Of a stretch of 48,642 nucleotides of DNA, positions 17,226-28,806 are shown piece by piece (position 1 is the stretch's first letter; every line of letters begins with the position of its first letter). The notes under the pieces were generated by a model. The model made no database searches, was not told the DNA's origin, and was given only the letters and a program-made list of their open reading frames with translations. Source of the stretch: an uncultured bacterium (GTDB lineage Bacteria > Verrucomicrobiota > Lentisphaeria > Oligosphaerales > Oligosphaeraceae). The stretch lies in assembly GCA_900548225.1 (NCBI GenBank), contig URJM01000006.1:1-48642 (forward strand), written 5' to 3'. Made by a program: the position numbers and the translations under genes.

Positions 17226-18269
17226 CTAGAACTGTTCCAGGAACCTCATGTCGTTTTCGTAGAGCAGCCTGAGGTCATTGATGGCATAGCGGATCATTGC
17301 GATTCTCTCGATGCCCATTCCGAAGGCGTATCCGGAGAGTTCGTTGGGATCCCAGCCCACATTCTCGAGCACCTTGGGATTCACCATGCCGGCGCCGGAG
17401 ATTTCAATCCAGCCCGTGCCCTTGCAGACCTTGCACCCCTTGCCGCCGCAAATCATACAGGAGGCATCCCATTCGACGCTGGGTTCGGTGAATGGGAAGA
17501 AGTGTGGACGGAAGCGAATTTTGACGGAGGAGCCGAACATCTCCTTCGCGTAGAAGGAGAGAGTCCCCTTGAGGTCTGCCAACGACACCTTCTTGTCAAC
17601 ATAGAGTCCCTCGATCTGGTGGAAGCTCATGCCGTGTGTGGCGTCTGGCGTGTCGCGGCGATAGCAGCGGCCTGGGCAGACGATGCGGACCGGGGCGGAA
17701 TGGGCCTGCATCGCGCGAATCTGGACGGGGGAGGTCTGGGTGCGGAGTATCATGGTATCCGGCGCCAGGAAGTCGTGGTGTTCCAGGTCGAAGTAGAAGG
17801 TGTCTGTGACTGCGCGGGACGGATGGTCCTGGGGCGCATTCAGTGCGTCGAAGTTATGCCAGACATCCTCCACGTCCGGCCCGTCGGCGACGACGAACCC
17901 CATTCTGCGGAAGATCGCGACCGCCTCCTCCATCACCTGGGTGATGGGGTGCTGGTGTCCATAGTGGCGGCAGCGTCCAGGCAGTGTGACATCGATTGCG
18001 TCGAGTGCGGCCTTCCGGGAGTCGAGGCGTTCCTGTGCTTCGGCGAATGCGGCATTGATTGCGTTCTTCACCTGGTTGAGGGTCTTTCCGACCAGGGGTT
18101 TCTGGTCGGCGGGCACCTTGCCCAGTTCGCTCATCAGCGCGGGAAGAAGTCCCTTCCTGCTCAAATACTTCAGACGCAGTTCCTCAACCGCCGCACTGTC
18201 CGGCGCCTTGGAGAGAAGGTCGCACGCCTCCTCCTGCAACGCAATTAGTTTGCTCTCAAGTTCTGTCAT
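17226..18269 (-). CDS. pheS: Phenylalanine--tRNA ligase alpha subunit
   Basis: The 347-residue product charges tRNA-Phe as part of the alpha2beta2 class II synthetase. An N-terminal coiled coil (residues 1-90) is followed by the catalytic domain with GHQHPITQ, HNFDALNAPQDHPSR (motif 1/2 region), TSPVQIRAM, CRRDTPDATHGMSFHQIEGL, FFPFTEPSVEWD and the motif 3 stretch GFGMGIERIAM-like AFGMGIERIAMIRY. A Cys cluster CMICGGKGCKVCKGTGW lies before ISGAGMV and is common in many PheS proteins. I place the start at MTELESKL (18269), since GGGAGAG lies 8 nt upstream, rather than 27 nt earlier. pheT is not next to it, unlike in many bacteria. Confidence 0.97.
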   Translation of the reverse strand: MTELESKLIALQEEACDLLSKAPDSAAVEELRLKYLSRKGLLPALMSELGKVPADQKPLVGKTLNQVKNAINAAFAEAQERLDSRKAALDAIDVTLPGRCRHYGHQHPITQVMEEAVAIFRRMGFVVADGPDVEDVWHNFDALNAPQDHPSRAVTDTFYFDLEHHDFLAPDTMILRTQTSPVQIRAMQAHSAPVRIVCPGRCYRRDTPDATHGMSFHQIEGLYVDKKVSLADLKGTLSFYAKEMFGSSVKIRFRPHFFPFTEPSVEWDASCMICGGKGCKVCKGTGWIEISGAGMVNPKVLENVGWDPNELSGYAFGMGIERIAMIRYAINDLRLLYENDMRFLEQF

Positions 18270-18303
18270 CGTATCTCTCCCGTTTTCCTGGGGCAAGTGG
18301 TTT

Positions 18304-18332
18304 AATATAGCTTTACGCGGCGGAGCGCATAA
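18304..18332 (-). promoter_or_regulatory. Candidate pheS promoter
   Basis: On the minus strand TTATGC (18327-18332) and TATATT (18304-18309) are 17 bp apart, about 35 nt before the pheS start. The -35 match is weak, while the -10 match is good. Confidence 0.4.
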
Positions 18333-18374
18333 GCCAATGTGGTTCTGGGCAAGGTTTATTTGGGAGGCAATGCG

Positions 18375-19772
18375 CTACCTGACAAGCTTCGTGGTAGACA
18401 TGCATCCTGGCGAAAGAATCCTCCAGCGGTAGTACCCGATTCGGTCGGGAATGAAAGTGAGCGTGAGCCGCCGCCCGTCCACCTGCGCCGCATACGGCAG
18501 GTCGTGTGGTTTTCCGTTTCGGAGGAGCTGTGCCTCCACCACCTCCGGCAGGGGAGCCATCCCCTCGGGGAAATCGATGGTGCAGACGACGGGGGCCGGA
18601 GCGGGTTTTCGCAGGAAGCAGAACCATGGCGCGGTCATCCTGCCGCCGCCGCTCCAGGTGGAGGCAGGGCGTTCCCCGCCGAGGGCGACGGGCGCGTCGG
18701 CGGGCGTCGCAGTCACTCGCTCCTTCAGGATTGGAAGCCAGTCCCTCGCAAAATTCTCCTTGAGCTGGAAGCAGATGAATCCATCCGCGCCGAGGGCTCG
18801 CGCGCCCTCAATCTCATCGACGAGCGCCGATACATCCTCGCACATGTAGTTCGCCAGGCCGGAGTAGACGGGAACCCGCCCGTTGACGGACGCCAGCTGC
18901 TGCCCAAGCCACATCGCGGCGTCTCCCGGCAGTCCGCTGTAATTCATGGGGCACAGGAAATCCACAAGCCCCTTGTCGACCCACTCAGCCGCATCCTGGG
19001 CTACGCTCTCCCTGGCGCCCTTCCAGAATCCATAGACCGCAACCGAGAACTGGACCGACGGGTTGGCGTCCTTTACTGCCTTGCGGGCGATTTCAACGAG
19101 TTTCGTAATATTGTCACGGCACCACTGGCGATACTCCTTGCGGAGCCCCCCTCCCGGCAGAATGTCCTTTGGCCAGGAGGTGACCTCCTTTCCAAGGGAC
19201 TTCTCGAAGTCGGCCCTTGCACGGGGGGAGCAGTCGTATTCGCCGAGGGGGTACCGTATGTAGTCCAGGTGGACGCCGTCAATTGGGTACTTTTTGGCGA
19301 GCTCGTAGAGGGCATCTTTTACAAGTTGTTGATTTTCAAGGAGTTGTGGCGCAAGATAGTCAGAAACCACGCCCTTGGAGTCAACCTGGGTGAGCCCTGC
19401 GTCCCGCAACTCCTGTCGTTTCGCGAGGGGCGTGTGTTCGCCCATGTTGCAGACGACTACCCACACATGGAGCTGGACGCCATATTTTCGGCATGCGTCC
19501 AGGCACTCCTGAAGGCAGTCCCGGACCGTGCCGTCGGGGGCGACCAGGCCTGCGGGAGCGACTGCCACCTCGCTGGGATAGTCTGCGGAGACTGTCCACG
19601 AGAGATTTGCGAAGAGGGCATTGAAGCCATTTTCGGCGAGGGTCCTGACAGTCCTGTCCCATCCCCAGTCTGCGGTTCCGAACGGGGAGTGTATCCACGC
19701 CCCGCGCAGTTCCTGCGCCTGTGTGGCAGCGGTGCAGAGGGTAATGAGCAGGATGGCCAGTAGACGCCGCAT
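18375..19772 (-). CDS. Secreted GHL10/DUF187 family putative glycoside hydrolase
   Basis: The 465-residue product has a signal peptide (MRRLLAILLITLCTAATQA). A GHL10-type TIM barrel follows: ELRGAWIHSP, NGFNALFANLSW, YGVQLHVWVVV, YPIDGVHLDYIRYP, VDFLCPMNYSG and GADGFICFQL. The D-Y-I-R-Y-P segment after GVHLD is diagnostic of this family, whose E. coli relative YngK/DigH cleaves peptide-free (denuded) glycan strands of peptidoglycan. A C-terminal beta domain of about 85 residues ends the protein. Periplasmic or surface action on peptidoglycan or another polysaccharide is therefore plausible, though unproven. No Shine-Dalgarno is apparent. It lies 67 nt downstream of lysC on the same strand. 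Confidence 0.82.
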   Translation of the reverse strand: MRRLLAILLITLCTAATQAQELRGAWIHSPFGTADWGWDRTVRTLAENGFNALFANLSWTVSADYPSEVAVAPAGLVAPDGTVRDCLQECLDACRKYGVQLHVWVVVCNMGEHTPLAKRQELRDAGLTQVDSKGVVSDYLAPQLLENQQLVKDALYELAKKYPIDGVHLDYIRYPLGEYDCSPRARADFEKSLGKEVTSWPKDILPGGGLRKEYRQWCRDNITKLVEIARKAVKDANPSVQFSVAVYGFWKGARESVAQDAAEWVDKGLVDFLCPMNYSGLPGDAAMWLGQQLASVNGRVPVYSGLANYMCEDVSALVDEIEGARALGADGFICFQLKENFARDWLPILKERVTATPADAPVALGGERPASTWSGGGRMTAPWFCFLRKPAPAPVVCTIDFPEGMAPLPEVVEAQLLRNGKPHDLPYAAQVDGRRLTLTFIPDRIGYYRWRILSPGCMSTTKLVR

Positions 19773-19839
19773 CTTTGGGAAGCGCAGGGGAAACGCCCTA
19801 TCCCACGCCCTTGAGCCGGCGAAGGACAGGCAGAGGCCC

Positions 19840-21249
19840 CTATCCTTCGTCCTCCACGAGCATCTTGTGGAGGGCGATCTGCGCCTTCTGGTAGTCCTCG
19901 CGGCGGACGATGAACTGCATATTGATCTGCCGGGGCGACTGCACCATGGCCAAGGTGTTGATATGTGCGCCGGAAAGGGCGGCGGCGGCCTTGGAGAGGA
20001 AGCCCGGAATCTTCATGTTCGTGCCGATGATTGAGACGATTGCCGCCGGGAAGGAGTAGACCGTGGCCTGGGGGATGCGGCGCCTGATGTCCTCCATGCA
20101 ACCCTCGATGGGCATCTTCTTGCTGGGGACGAAGTGGGTGATTGTATTCGCGTTGGTGGTCTTGGTGACGTAGCTGATCTTGTAGTCCACGAAACTTTGG
20201 AGAAGCTGGAAGTCGTATCCTGGCTTCGAGACCATCTCGGGGTCGACAACCTCGATGGCGACCACGTCGCTGCGTCCGCAGATCATTTCGACCCGCGGCA
20301 CAGGGGAGACATAGTCGCAGCTGATGAGGGTGCCTGGATTCTCAGGGTCGAAGGCGTTCTTGATTCGAATCGGAATCCCGCACTGCTCCATCTCCTTCGA
20401 CGCCTTGGAGTGGATTGCCTCCATGTCAAGGTCGGAAAGCTGGTCGGCGATGTCGAAGTTGGTATGGCCGATGATCTTCACCTTGTCAAGGCCAATCACC
20501 TTGGGGTCGCCTGTGCAAAGGTGGTACTCCTTGTGGATGATGCCCTCCCGCGCCTTCGTGAGGACAGCAATCTTGCTGAAGGTGATTTCACTGTAGCCAC
20601 GGTCGAAGTGGGTCATGATGCCTTCGTCGTACTTGACATAGCCTGTCACGATTGGAAGGACGGTCTCAAAGTCGATGTCCTTGAATGCATCGAGGATTAC
20701 AGTGTCGAAGGTCGGCAGCGAATCGTTCTTCCAGCCTGTGAGGTCGATGAACCGCGCGTTCACCCCGTTTCTCTGGAGGATGTTTGCGGAGTTGAATGCA
20801 CTCTGGGCTTCGCCGACTGCGCTGAGCAGTTCCCTGGTCTGTGGCAGGAAGCTACGGTGGTCGAAGTGGCCGAACGACCGCAGGTTCGTCAGGTCGTGGA
20901 GGCATTCGCAGATGCCGTCGATGCGGCTGTTGACAAATTCATCGGCGGCTGTCTGGTCGAGTCCGATGCTGACGAATGACCGGTTGTATTCGAGCATGCT
21001 GTGCCGCACGTCCTCGAGCGCCTGCTCCCACGCCGAGTCGTCCATGGCAAAGCGTCCATAGACGCCTGGCGCCCCTGTCTTCTTGTCCTCCAGCAGGAGG
21101 TTTGTGATGCCCCCGTATGCGGAGACGATGAAGATTCGATTGTAGTAGTCTTCGGGGGCGCGGTGTCCGATGATGACATTTCGCATGACCTCCCCGAAGC
21201 GTGACATGGAGGTGCCGCCGATTTTTTCAACCGTGTGCTTGTTTAGCAT
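19840..21249 (-). CDS. lysC: Aspartate kinase (Ask_Ect-like type)
   Basis: The 469-residue enzyme phosphorylates aspartate, the first step toward lysine, threonine, methionine and diaminopimelate. The kinase domain opens with HTVEKIGGTSMSRFGEVMRN (K-x-G-G-T-S) and contains FIVSAYGGITNLLLEDKKTG, RFIDLTGW, GYVKYDEGIMTHFDRGYSEI and STD-like SKIAVLTKARE. Two ACT domains follow (about residues 320-469; MICGRSDVVAIEV, YSFPAAIVSIIGTNMKIPGF), so allosteric feedback is expected. The KIGGTSMSRF opening and overall arrangement resemble the aspartokinase subtype first met in ectoine clusters (Ask_Ect), which also occurs without ectoine genes; none are seen here. It follows the DUF58 gene by 30 nt. Confidence 0.9.
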   Translation of the reverse strand: MLNKHTVEKIGGTSMSRFGEVMRNVIIGHRAPEDYYNRIFIVSAYGGITNLLLEDKKTGAPGVYGRFAMDDSAWEQALEDVRHSMLEYNRSFVSIGLDQTAADEFVNSRIDGICECLHDLTNLRSFGHFDHRSFLPQTRELLSAVGEAQSAFNSANILQRNGVNARFIDLTGWKNDSLPTFDTVILDAFKDIDFETVLPIVTGYVKYDEGIMTHFDRGYSEITFSKIAVLTKAREGIIHKEYHLCTGDPKVIGLDKVKIIGHTNFDIADQLSDLDMEAIHSKASKEMEQCGIPIRIKNAFDPENPGTLISCDYVSPVPRVEMICGRSDVVAIEVVDPEMVSKPGYDFQLLQSFVDYKISYVTKTTNANTITHFVPSKKMPIEGCMEDIRRRIPQATVYSFPAAIVSIIGTNMKIPGFLSKAAAALSGAHINTLAMVQSPRQINMQFIVRREDYQKAQIALHKMLVEDEG

Positions 21250-21279
21250 GTGGGGATATATCCTAGGGGCTGAAGGGTT

Positions 21280-22158
21280 TTAGACAATGTGGGGTACTGT
21301 AATTGCTCTGGCCAGGCTTCCCGCCAGGTCATCGGAGAAGTCGAGGCTCTCGAAGCGTGTCTCCTCGCGAAGGCAGATTCCACGGACGAGTTCCTGGTGG
21401 GCGCCGAAGCGTTCCAGGTACTCCTGGCGCGACTGTTCGGGAAATGCGTCGACCCTGCGGCGGGAATCCTCCGGGTCAAGGAAACGCCGTGCCGAGGAAA
21501 ATGGAAAGCTCCGCTCGTCAGGGTCCAGAATCTGGAATGCGGTGACGCCCTGGGCGCGGGCGGAAAGCCCCCTCAGGCGGCGGCCAAGCGCATCCTCGCC
21601 GTCAAGGAAGTCGGAAATCCAGAATGCGACTCCACGCCCCGCCACCTGTTCCGAGCAACGGGCAAGCGCGGCATCCGCCCTGCCCTCCCCGGCAGGCTCC
21701 ACCTCCTCAAGCGAGTGGCAGAACTCCGCAAGGCCGGTGTGGATTCCCGACCCTGGAAGAAGACCATCCTGGTAGACATGGAGGGAGACCTCGTCGCCCT
21801 GCCCCATGGCAATGTACGCCAGCGCGGCCGCGAGGATGGATGCAAGCTTGAACTTCGAGCAGGGGGACGACTCGCCGCGGTATGCCATGGACGCAGATGC
21901 GTCTACGACGATTCCGACTCGCATCGGCGAATCCGGGGTCTGTGTGCGGATTGCCAATGTGTCGCTTCTCGCAAGCAGCCTCCAGTCGAGATGCCGCAGG
22001 TCGTCACCCTGCATGTAGTTCCTGTATTGGTGGAACTCCACGCTCTCGCCAGTGCGCGTGCTCCTGTGGATTCCAGGAAGCGGAAGGCCCTCCACGACGC
22101 GACGCGCCAGTATCTGGCAACTGTCGATCTTCGCAAGTATGTCGGGAGGGAGAATCAT
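21280..22158 (-). CDS. DUF58 domain protein (vWA-like)
   Basis: The 292-residue product contains the DUF58 core R-x-G-x-S-x-E-F-x-x-Y-R-x-Y-x-x-G-D-D-x-R-x-x-D-W, seen as TGESVEFHQYRNYMQGDDLR followed by HLDWRLLARSD. A vWA-like part follows with a MIDAS-type VVDASASMAY (D-x-S-x-S). DUF58 proteins usually stand next to a MoxR AAA+ ATPase and membrane vWA proteins; here none is adjacent. The gene lies between tRNA-Gly genes and lysC. The reading frame stays open into tRNA sequence, so I start it at 22158 (MILPPDIL). No Shine-Dalgarno is present, and a tRNA terminator sits only 20 nt before the start, so its transcript may depend on read-through. Confidence 0.82.
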   Translation of the reverse strand: MILPPDILAKIDSCQILARRVVEGLPLPGIHRSTRTGESVEFHQYRNYMQGDDLRHLDWRLLARSDTLAIRTQTPDSPMRVGIVVDASASMAYRGESSPCSKFKLASILAAALAYIAMGQGDEVSLHVYQDGLLPGSGIHTGLAEFCHSLEEVEPAGEGRADAALARCSEQVAGRGVAFWISDFLDGEDALGRRLRGLSARAQGVTAFQILDPDERSFPFSSARRFLDPEDSRRRVDAFPEQSRQEYLERFGAHQELVRGICLREETRFESLDFSDDLAGSLARAITVPHIV

Positions 22159-22177
22159 CCGGGGGAAAATGAAAACG

Positions 22178-22215
22178 AAAAAAAGCCGCGGGGCTCTTGG
22201 TCCGTGCGGCTTTTC
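22178..22215 (-). terminator. Terminator of the tRNA-Gly operon, just ahead of the DUF58 gene
   Basis: On the minus strand AAAAGCCGC..GCGGCTTTTTTT forms a stem (22184-22189 with 22206-22211, plus flanking A-T pairs) with a 16-nt loop and seven T residues. It lies 21 nt after the second mature tRNA and 19 nt before the DUF58 start codon. Confidence 0.8.
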
Positions 22216-22236
22216 CTTATATGTGAAGGCGAAAGA

Positions 22237-22312
22237 TGGAGCGGGCAAACGGACTCGAACCGTCGACAGCCACCTTGGCAAGGTGGCGCTCTACCAACTG
22301 AGCTATGCCCGC
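22237..22312 (-). tRNA. tRNA-Gly (anticodon GCC), copy 2 of tandem pair
   Basis: The 76-nt minus-strand gene has acceptor stem GCGGGCA/TGCCCGC, D arm AGCTCAGTTGGTAGAGC, anticodon arm CCACC-TTGCCAA-GGTGG, T arm with GGTTCGAGTCC, discriminator T and encoded CCA. It is identical over its full length to the copy at 22344-22419 and reads GGC/GGU codons. Confidence 0.97.
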
Positions 22313-22343
22313 AGAAATGGTGAAGAAGAATAAGGAGAGGTAA

Positions 22344-22419
22344 TGGAGCGGGCAAACGGACTCGAACCGTCGACAGCCACCTTGGCAAGGTGGCGCTCTA
22401 CCAACTGAGCTATGCCCGC
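22344..22419 (-). tRNA. tRNA-Gly (anticodon GCC), copy 1 of tandem pair
   Basis: This is the promoter-proximal of two identical tRNA-Gly(GCC) genes, separated by 31 nt. The fold is a canonical class I cloverleaf with CCA encoded. Two copies fit heavy use of GGC codons in this GC-rich genome. Confidence 0.97.
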
Positions 22420-22474
22420 ATCTCTAGATTTTCAACAACCGGATTCCCTGACAACCAGTCAGGAAACGGCGCTT

Positions 22475-22502
22475 AAGATAAGGCTCTTTTCTCCGTTTGC
22501 AA
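22475..22502 (-). promoter_or_regulatory. sigma70-type promoter of the tRNA-Gly pair
   Basis: On the minus strand TTGCAA (22497-22502) and TATCTT (22475-22480) are 16 bp apart. The block 22458-22481 (-10 box plus leader, GCGCCGTTTCCTGAC) matches the tRNA-Ser promoter block at 496-519 at 23 of 24 positions. The remaining gap up to ribokinase (22503-22733) has no gene. It holds a CCTGTC/GACAGG inverted repeat with a T-run on the plus strand (22698-22730). Confidence 0.7.
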
Positions 22503-22733
22503 ATCCACCAAGGAAAAATCCCGCGAAAAAGAAACGGATAGGACAGGAGGCATTTCACCGCCCGCGAACATGGCGCCCAGAATATGCCTGACCACCGGCA
22601 GTTCGCCTATTTCATCGCCCGAAAAATGCCTCCATGGAGAAAAGGGAGGCGTCATTTGACTCCTGCACCGGCCAGAGGACGCTTTACCCTATGCCACCCT
22701 GTCCGACTTGTCGGGAATTGACAGGTTTTTGTA

Positions 22734-23624
22734 TTAGATGCCGAGGTCGCAGAGATTTGGAATCGATTCAATGGCGCCGTGCCTGGAGACCGCCAGCGCC
22801 GCAGCCCTTGCGGCGATTCTCATTGCGGTCTGCGGGTCGCTTCCACGCATCATCTCCGCCAGAAGGAATCCGGTGAACGTATCGCCCGCACCAGTAGTAT
22901 CGACTGCGTCGACTGAGAACGCGCCCTGGAAATATGTTTCGCTGCCCGGAGCCTTGTAGATGGAGCCCTTTGAGCCGAGCGTCAGGCAGATCCGTGTCTT
23001 CGGATACCTGGATGCAAGGGTCTCGAGAATCGTCTCCGGAAATGAATTGACGGGGAGTCCCGCCAGTTCCATGCCCTCGATTTCATTGACAATCAGGATG
23101 TCGACCAACTCCAGGGGCCACTCCTTTGCGACCTCGGGAGTCATCGGCGCCGGATTCAGGCAGACTACCAACCCCGCGTCATGCCCCGCACGAATGAGTT
23201 CCGGGGTCAGGTTGATTTCGTTCTGCAACAACAGCCAGTCGCCTGGATGCGTCAGGGAAAGCGCACGGGAGATCAATTCCGATGGAATCGCCTGGTTTGC
23301 GCCGCCATGGACAATAATCGCATTCTGCCCATTCTCATCAACCTGGATGAATGCCTGCCCACCGGGAATCTCCGAGGAGACCAACACCAGACTGACGTCC
23401 ACGCCGGATTTCTCAAGCAGATCACGCATCCAGCGCGTGTCCTCGCCGACCTGCCCCGCATGGAAGACCTTCGCACCGGCACGGGCAAGGGCCACGGACT
23501 GGTTGGCACCCTTGCCACCACCGTGGACGGCTAGACCGCTGGAGGAAATCGTCTCGCCTGGACGCACAATCTTCTTCACCTTCAAGGTGACATCCACGTT
23601 GATTGAACCAAATGAAAGGAGCAT
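22734..23624 (-). CDS. rbsK: Ribokinase (PfkB family carbohydrate kinase)
   Basis: The 296-residue enzyme has the two PfkB signatures. Near the N terminus are GSINVDVTLKV and GGKGANQSVALARAGA; near the C terminus is VDAVDTTGAGDTFTGFLL, with the catalytic Asp and anion hole. QNEINLTPELIR and LNPAPM are typical of ribokinase, which makes ribose 5-phosphate from ribose and ATP. Another furanose or nucleoside as substrate cannot be excluded. There are no ribose transporter genes nearby. The frame stays open 69 nt upstream, but that is repeat sequence, so the start is set at 23624. The repeat then begins immediately before the ATG and leaves a pyrimidine-rich leader without a Shine-Dalgarno. Confidence 0.9.
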   Translation of the reverse strand: MLLSFGSINVDVTLKVKKIVRPGETISSSGLAVHGGGKGANQSVALARAGAKVFHAGQVGEDTRWMRDLLEKSGVDVSLVLVSSEIPGGQAFIQVDENGQNAIIVHGGANQAIPSELISRALSLTHPGDWLLLQNEINLTPELIRAGHDAGLVVCLNPAPMTPEVAKEWPLELVDILIVNEIEGMELAGLPVNSFPETILETLASRYPKTRICLTLGSKGSIYKAPGSETYFQGAFSVDAVDTTGAGDTFTGFLLAEMMRGSDPQTAMRIAARAAALAVSRHGAIESIPNLCDLGI

Positions 23625-24080
23625 GGGAAGTAGGGAGAAGAGGGTAGAAGGTAGAGGGGAGTGCGTGGATGGCGCGCGTGGGCGCGCCCGCACGGCAATT
23701 CTGCCGAGCGTCCATTGAGGAAGGTAGAGGGGAGAAGGTAGAGGGTAGAAAGCAGTGCGTGGCCACTATGCAGTGGGCGTCCGTTGAGCGCGGCTGGTGC
23801 CGCGCATGGTAGAGAGCAGAGAAAAATTCATACACAGGGACGCACGGCGATTCCGCCGCGCATGGTAGAGAGCAGAGAAGAATTCATACACAGGACTGCA
23901 CGGCAATTCCGCCGCGCATGGTAGAGAGCAGAGAAGAATTCATACACAGGACTGCACGGCAATTCCGCCGCGCCTGGGAAAGAGCAGAGAAAAATACATA
24001 CACAGGGACGCACGACAGTGCGAGGCGCGCTCGAGCGCGCCAGCCACGCACTACTTTCTTCTCCCTCCTCCCTTTTCCCT
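23625..24080. repeat. Locus B of the modular hairpin repeat family
   Basis: Left border: polypurine from 23625, then AGTGCGTGG at 23660-23668. Right border: CCACGCACT at 24044-24052, then a pyrimidine tract to about 24080. Internal parts include GGCGCGC-GTG-GGCGCGCC (about 23670-23687), a GCACGGC-type hairpin, a second AGTGCGTGG (23754-23762) with CCAC/GTGG and GCGCGGC/GCCGCGC hairpins, the tandem array at 23805-24028 and a final GGCGCGC-TCGA-GCGCGCC hairpin. It fills the whole space between the ribokinase start and the rpoC terminator. Confidence 0.88.
23805..24028. repeat. Four tandem 56-bp units inside locus B
   Basis: Units begin at 23805, 23861, 23917 and 23973. Each has CATGGTAGAGAGCAGAGA(A/G)(A/G)AAT, then CATACACAGG and a GCACGGC..GCCG(C/T)GC hairpin. 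The last unit is the most diverged and runs into the right-end hairpin. A single related unit is found at 15869-15922 in locus A. Confidence 0.88.
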
Positions 24081-24081
24081 C

Positions 24082-24132
24082 AAAAGCAAAACGCGCCCGG
24101 CGGTTCCTTTTTGAGGTGGTCGCCGGGCGCGC
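24082..24132 (-). terminator. Terminator of the rpoBC operon
   Basis: On the minus strand GCGCGCCCGGCG pairs with CGCCGGGCGCG across an 18-nt loop and is followed by TTTTGCTTTT. It begins 9 nt past the rpoC stop codon. Locus B starts on its far side. Confidence 0.85.
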
Positions 24133-24140
24133 TTGTCCTA

Positions 24141-28721
<4,581 letters not shown>

Positions 28722-28758
28722 TGTTTTACCTCGGTAATTAGGGAAAGGGGCTTCTAGT

Positions 28759-28783
28759 GGACGGCGGAGGGGTTCCGCCGTCC
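28759..28783 (-). other. Perfect hairpin between rpoB and rpoC
   Basis: GGACGGCGGA and TCCGCCGTCC form a 10-bp perfect stem with a short G-rich loop in the 85-nt rpoB-rpoC gap. No T-run follows, so it may be an RNA processing or stability element rather than a terminator. Confidence 0.6.
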
Positions 28784-28806
28784 GAGACTAATTCGGCGAC
28801 GATGCG

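Noticed and set aside
22698..22730. Plus-strand terminator-like hairpin CCTGTC..GACAGG with T5
   Set aside because: No plus-strand gene lies upstream and it precedes the end of ribokinase on the wrong strand; long loop; likely incidental.
23625..23693. N-terminal extension of ribokinase
   Set aside because: Encoded by the border of repeat locus B; the ribokinase fold starts at MLLSFGSINVD.
23805..24028. CRISPR array
   Set aside because: The 56-bp units are contiguous without unique spacers, contain hairpins throughout and have no cas genes nearby.
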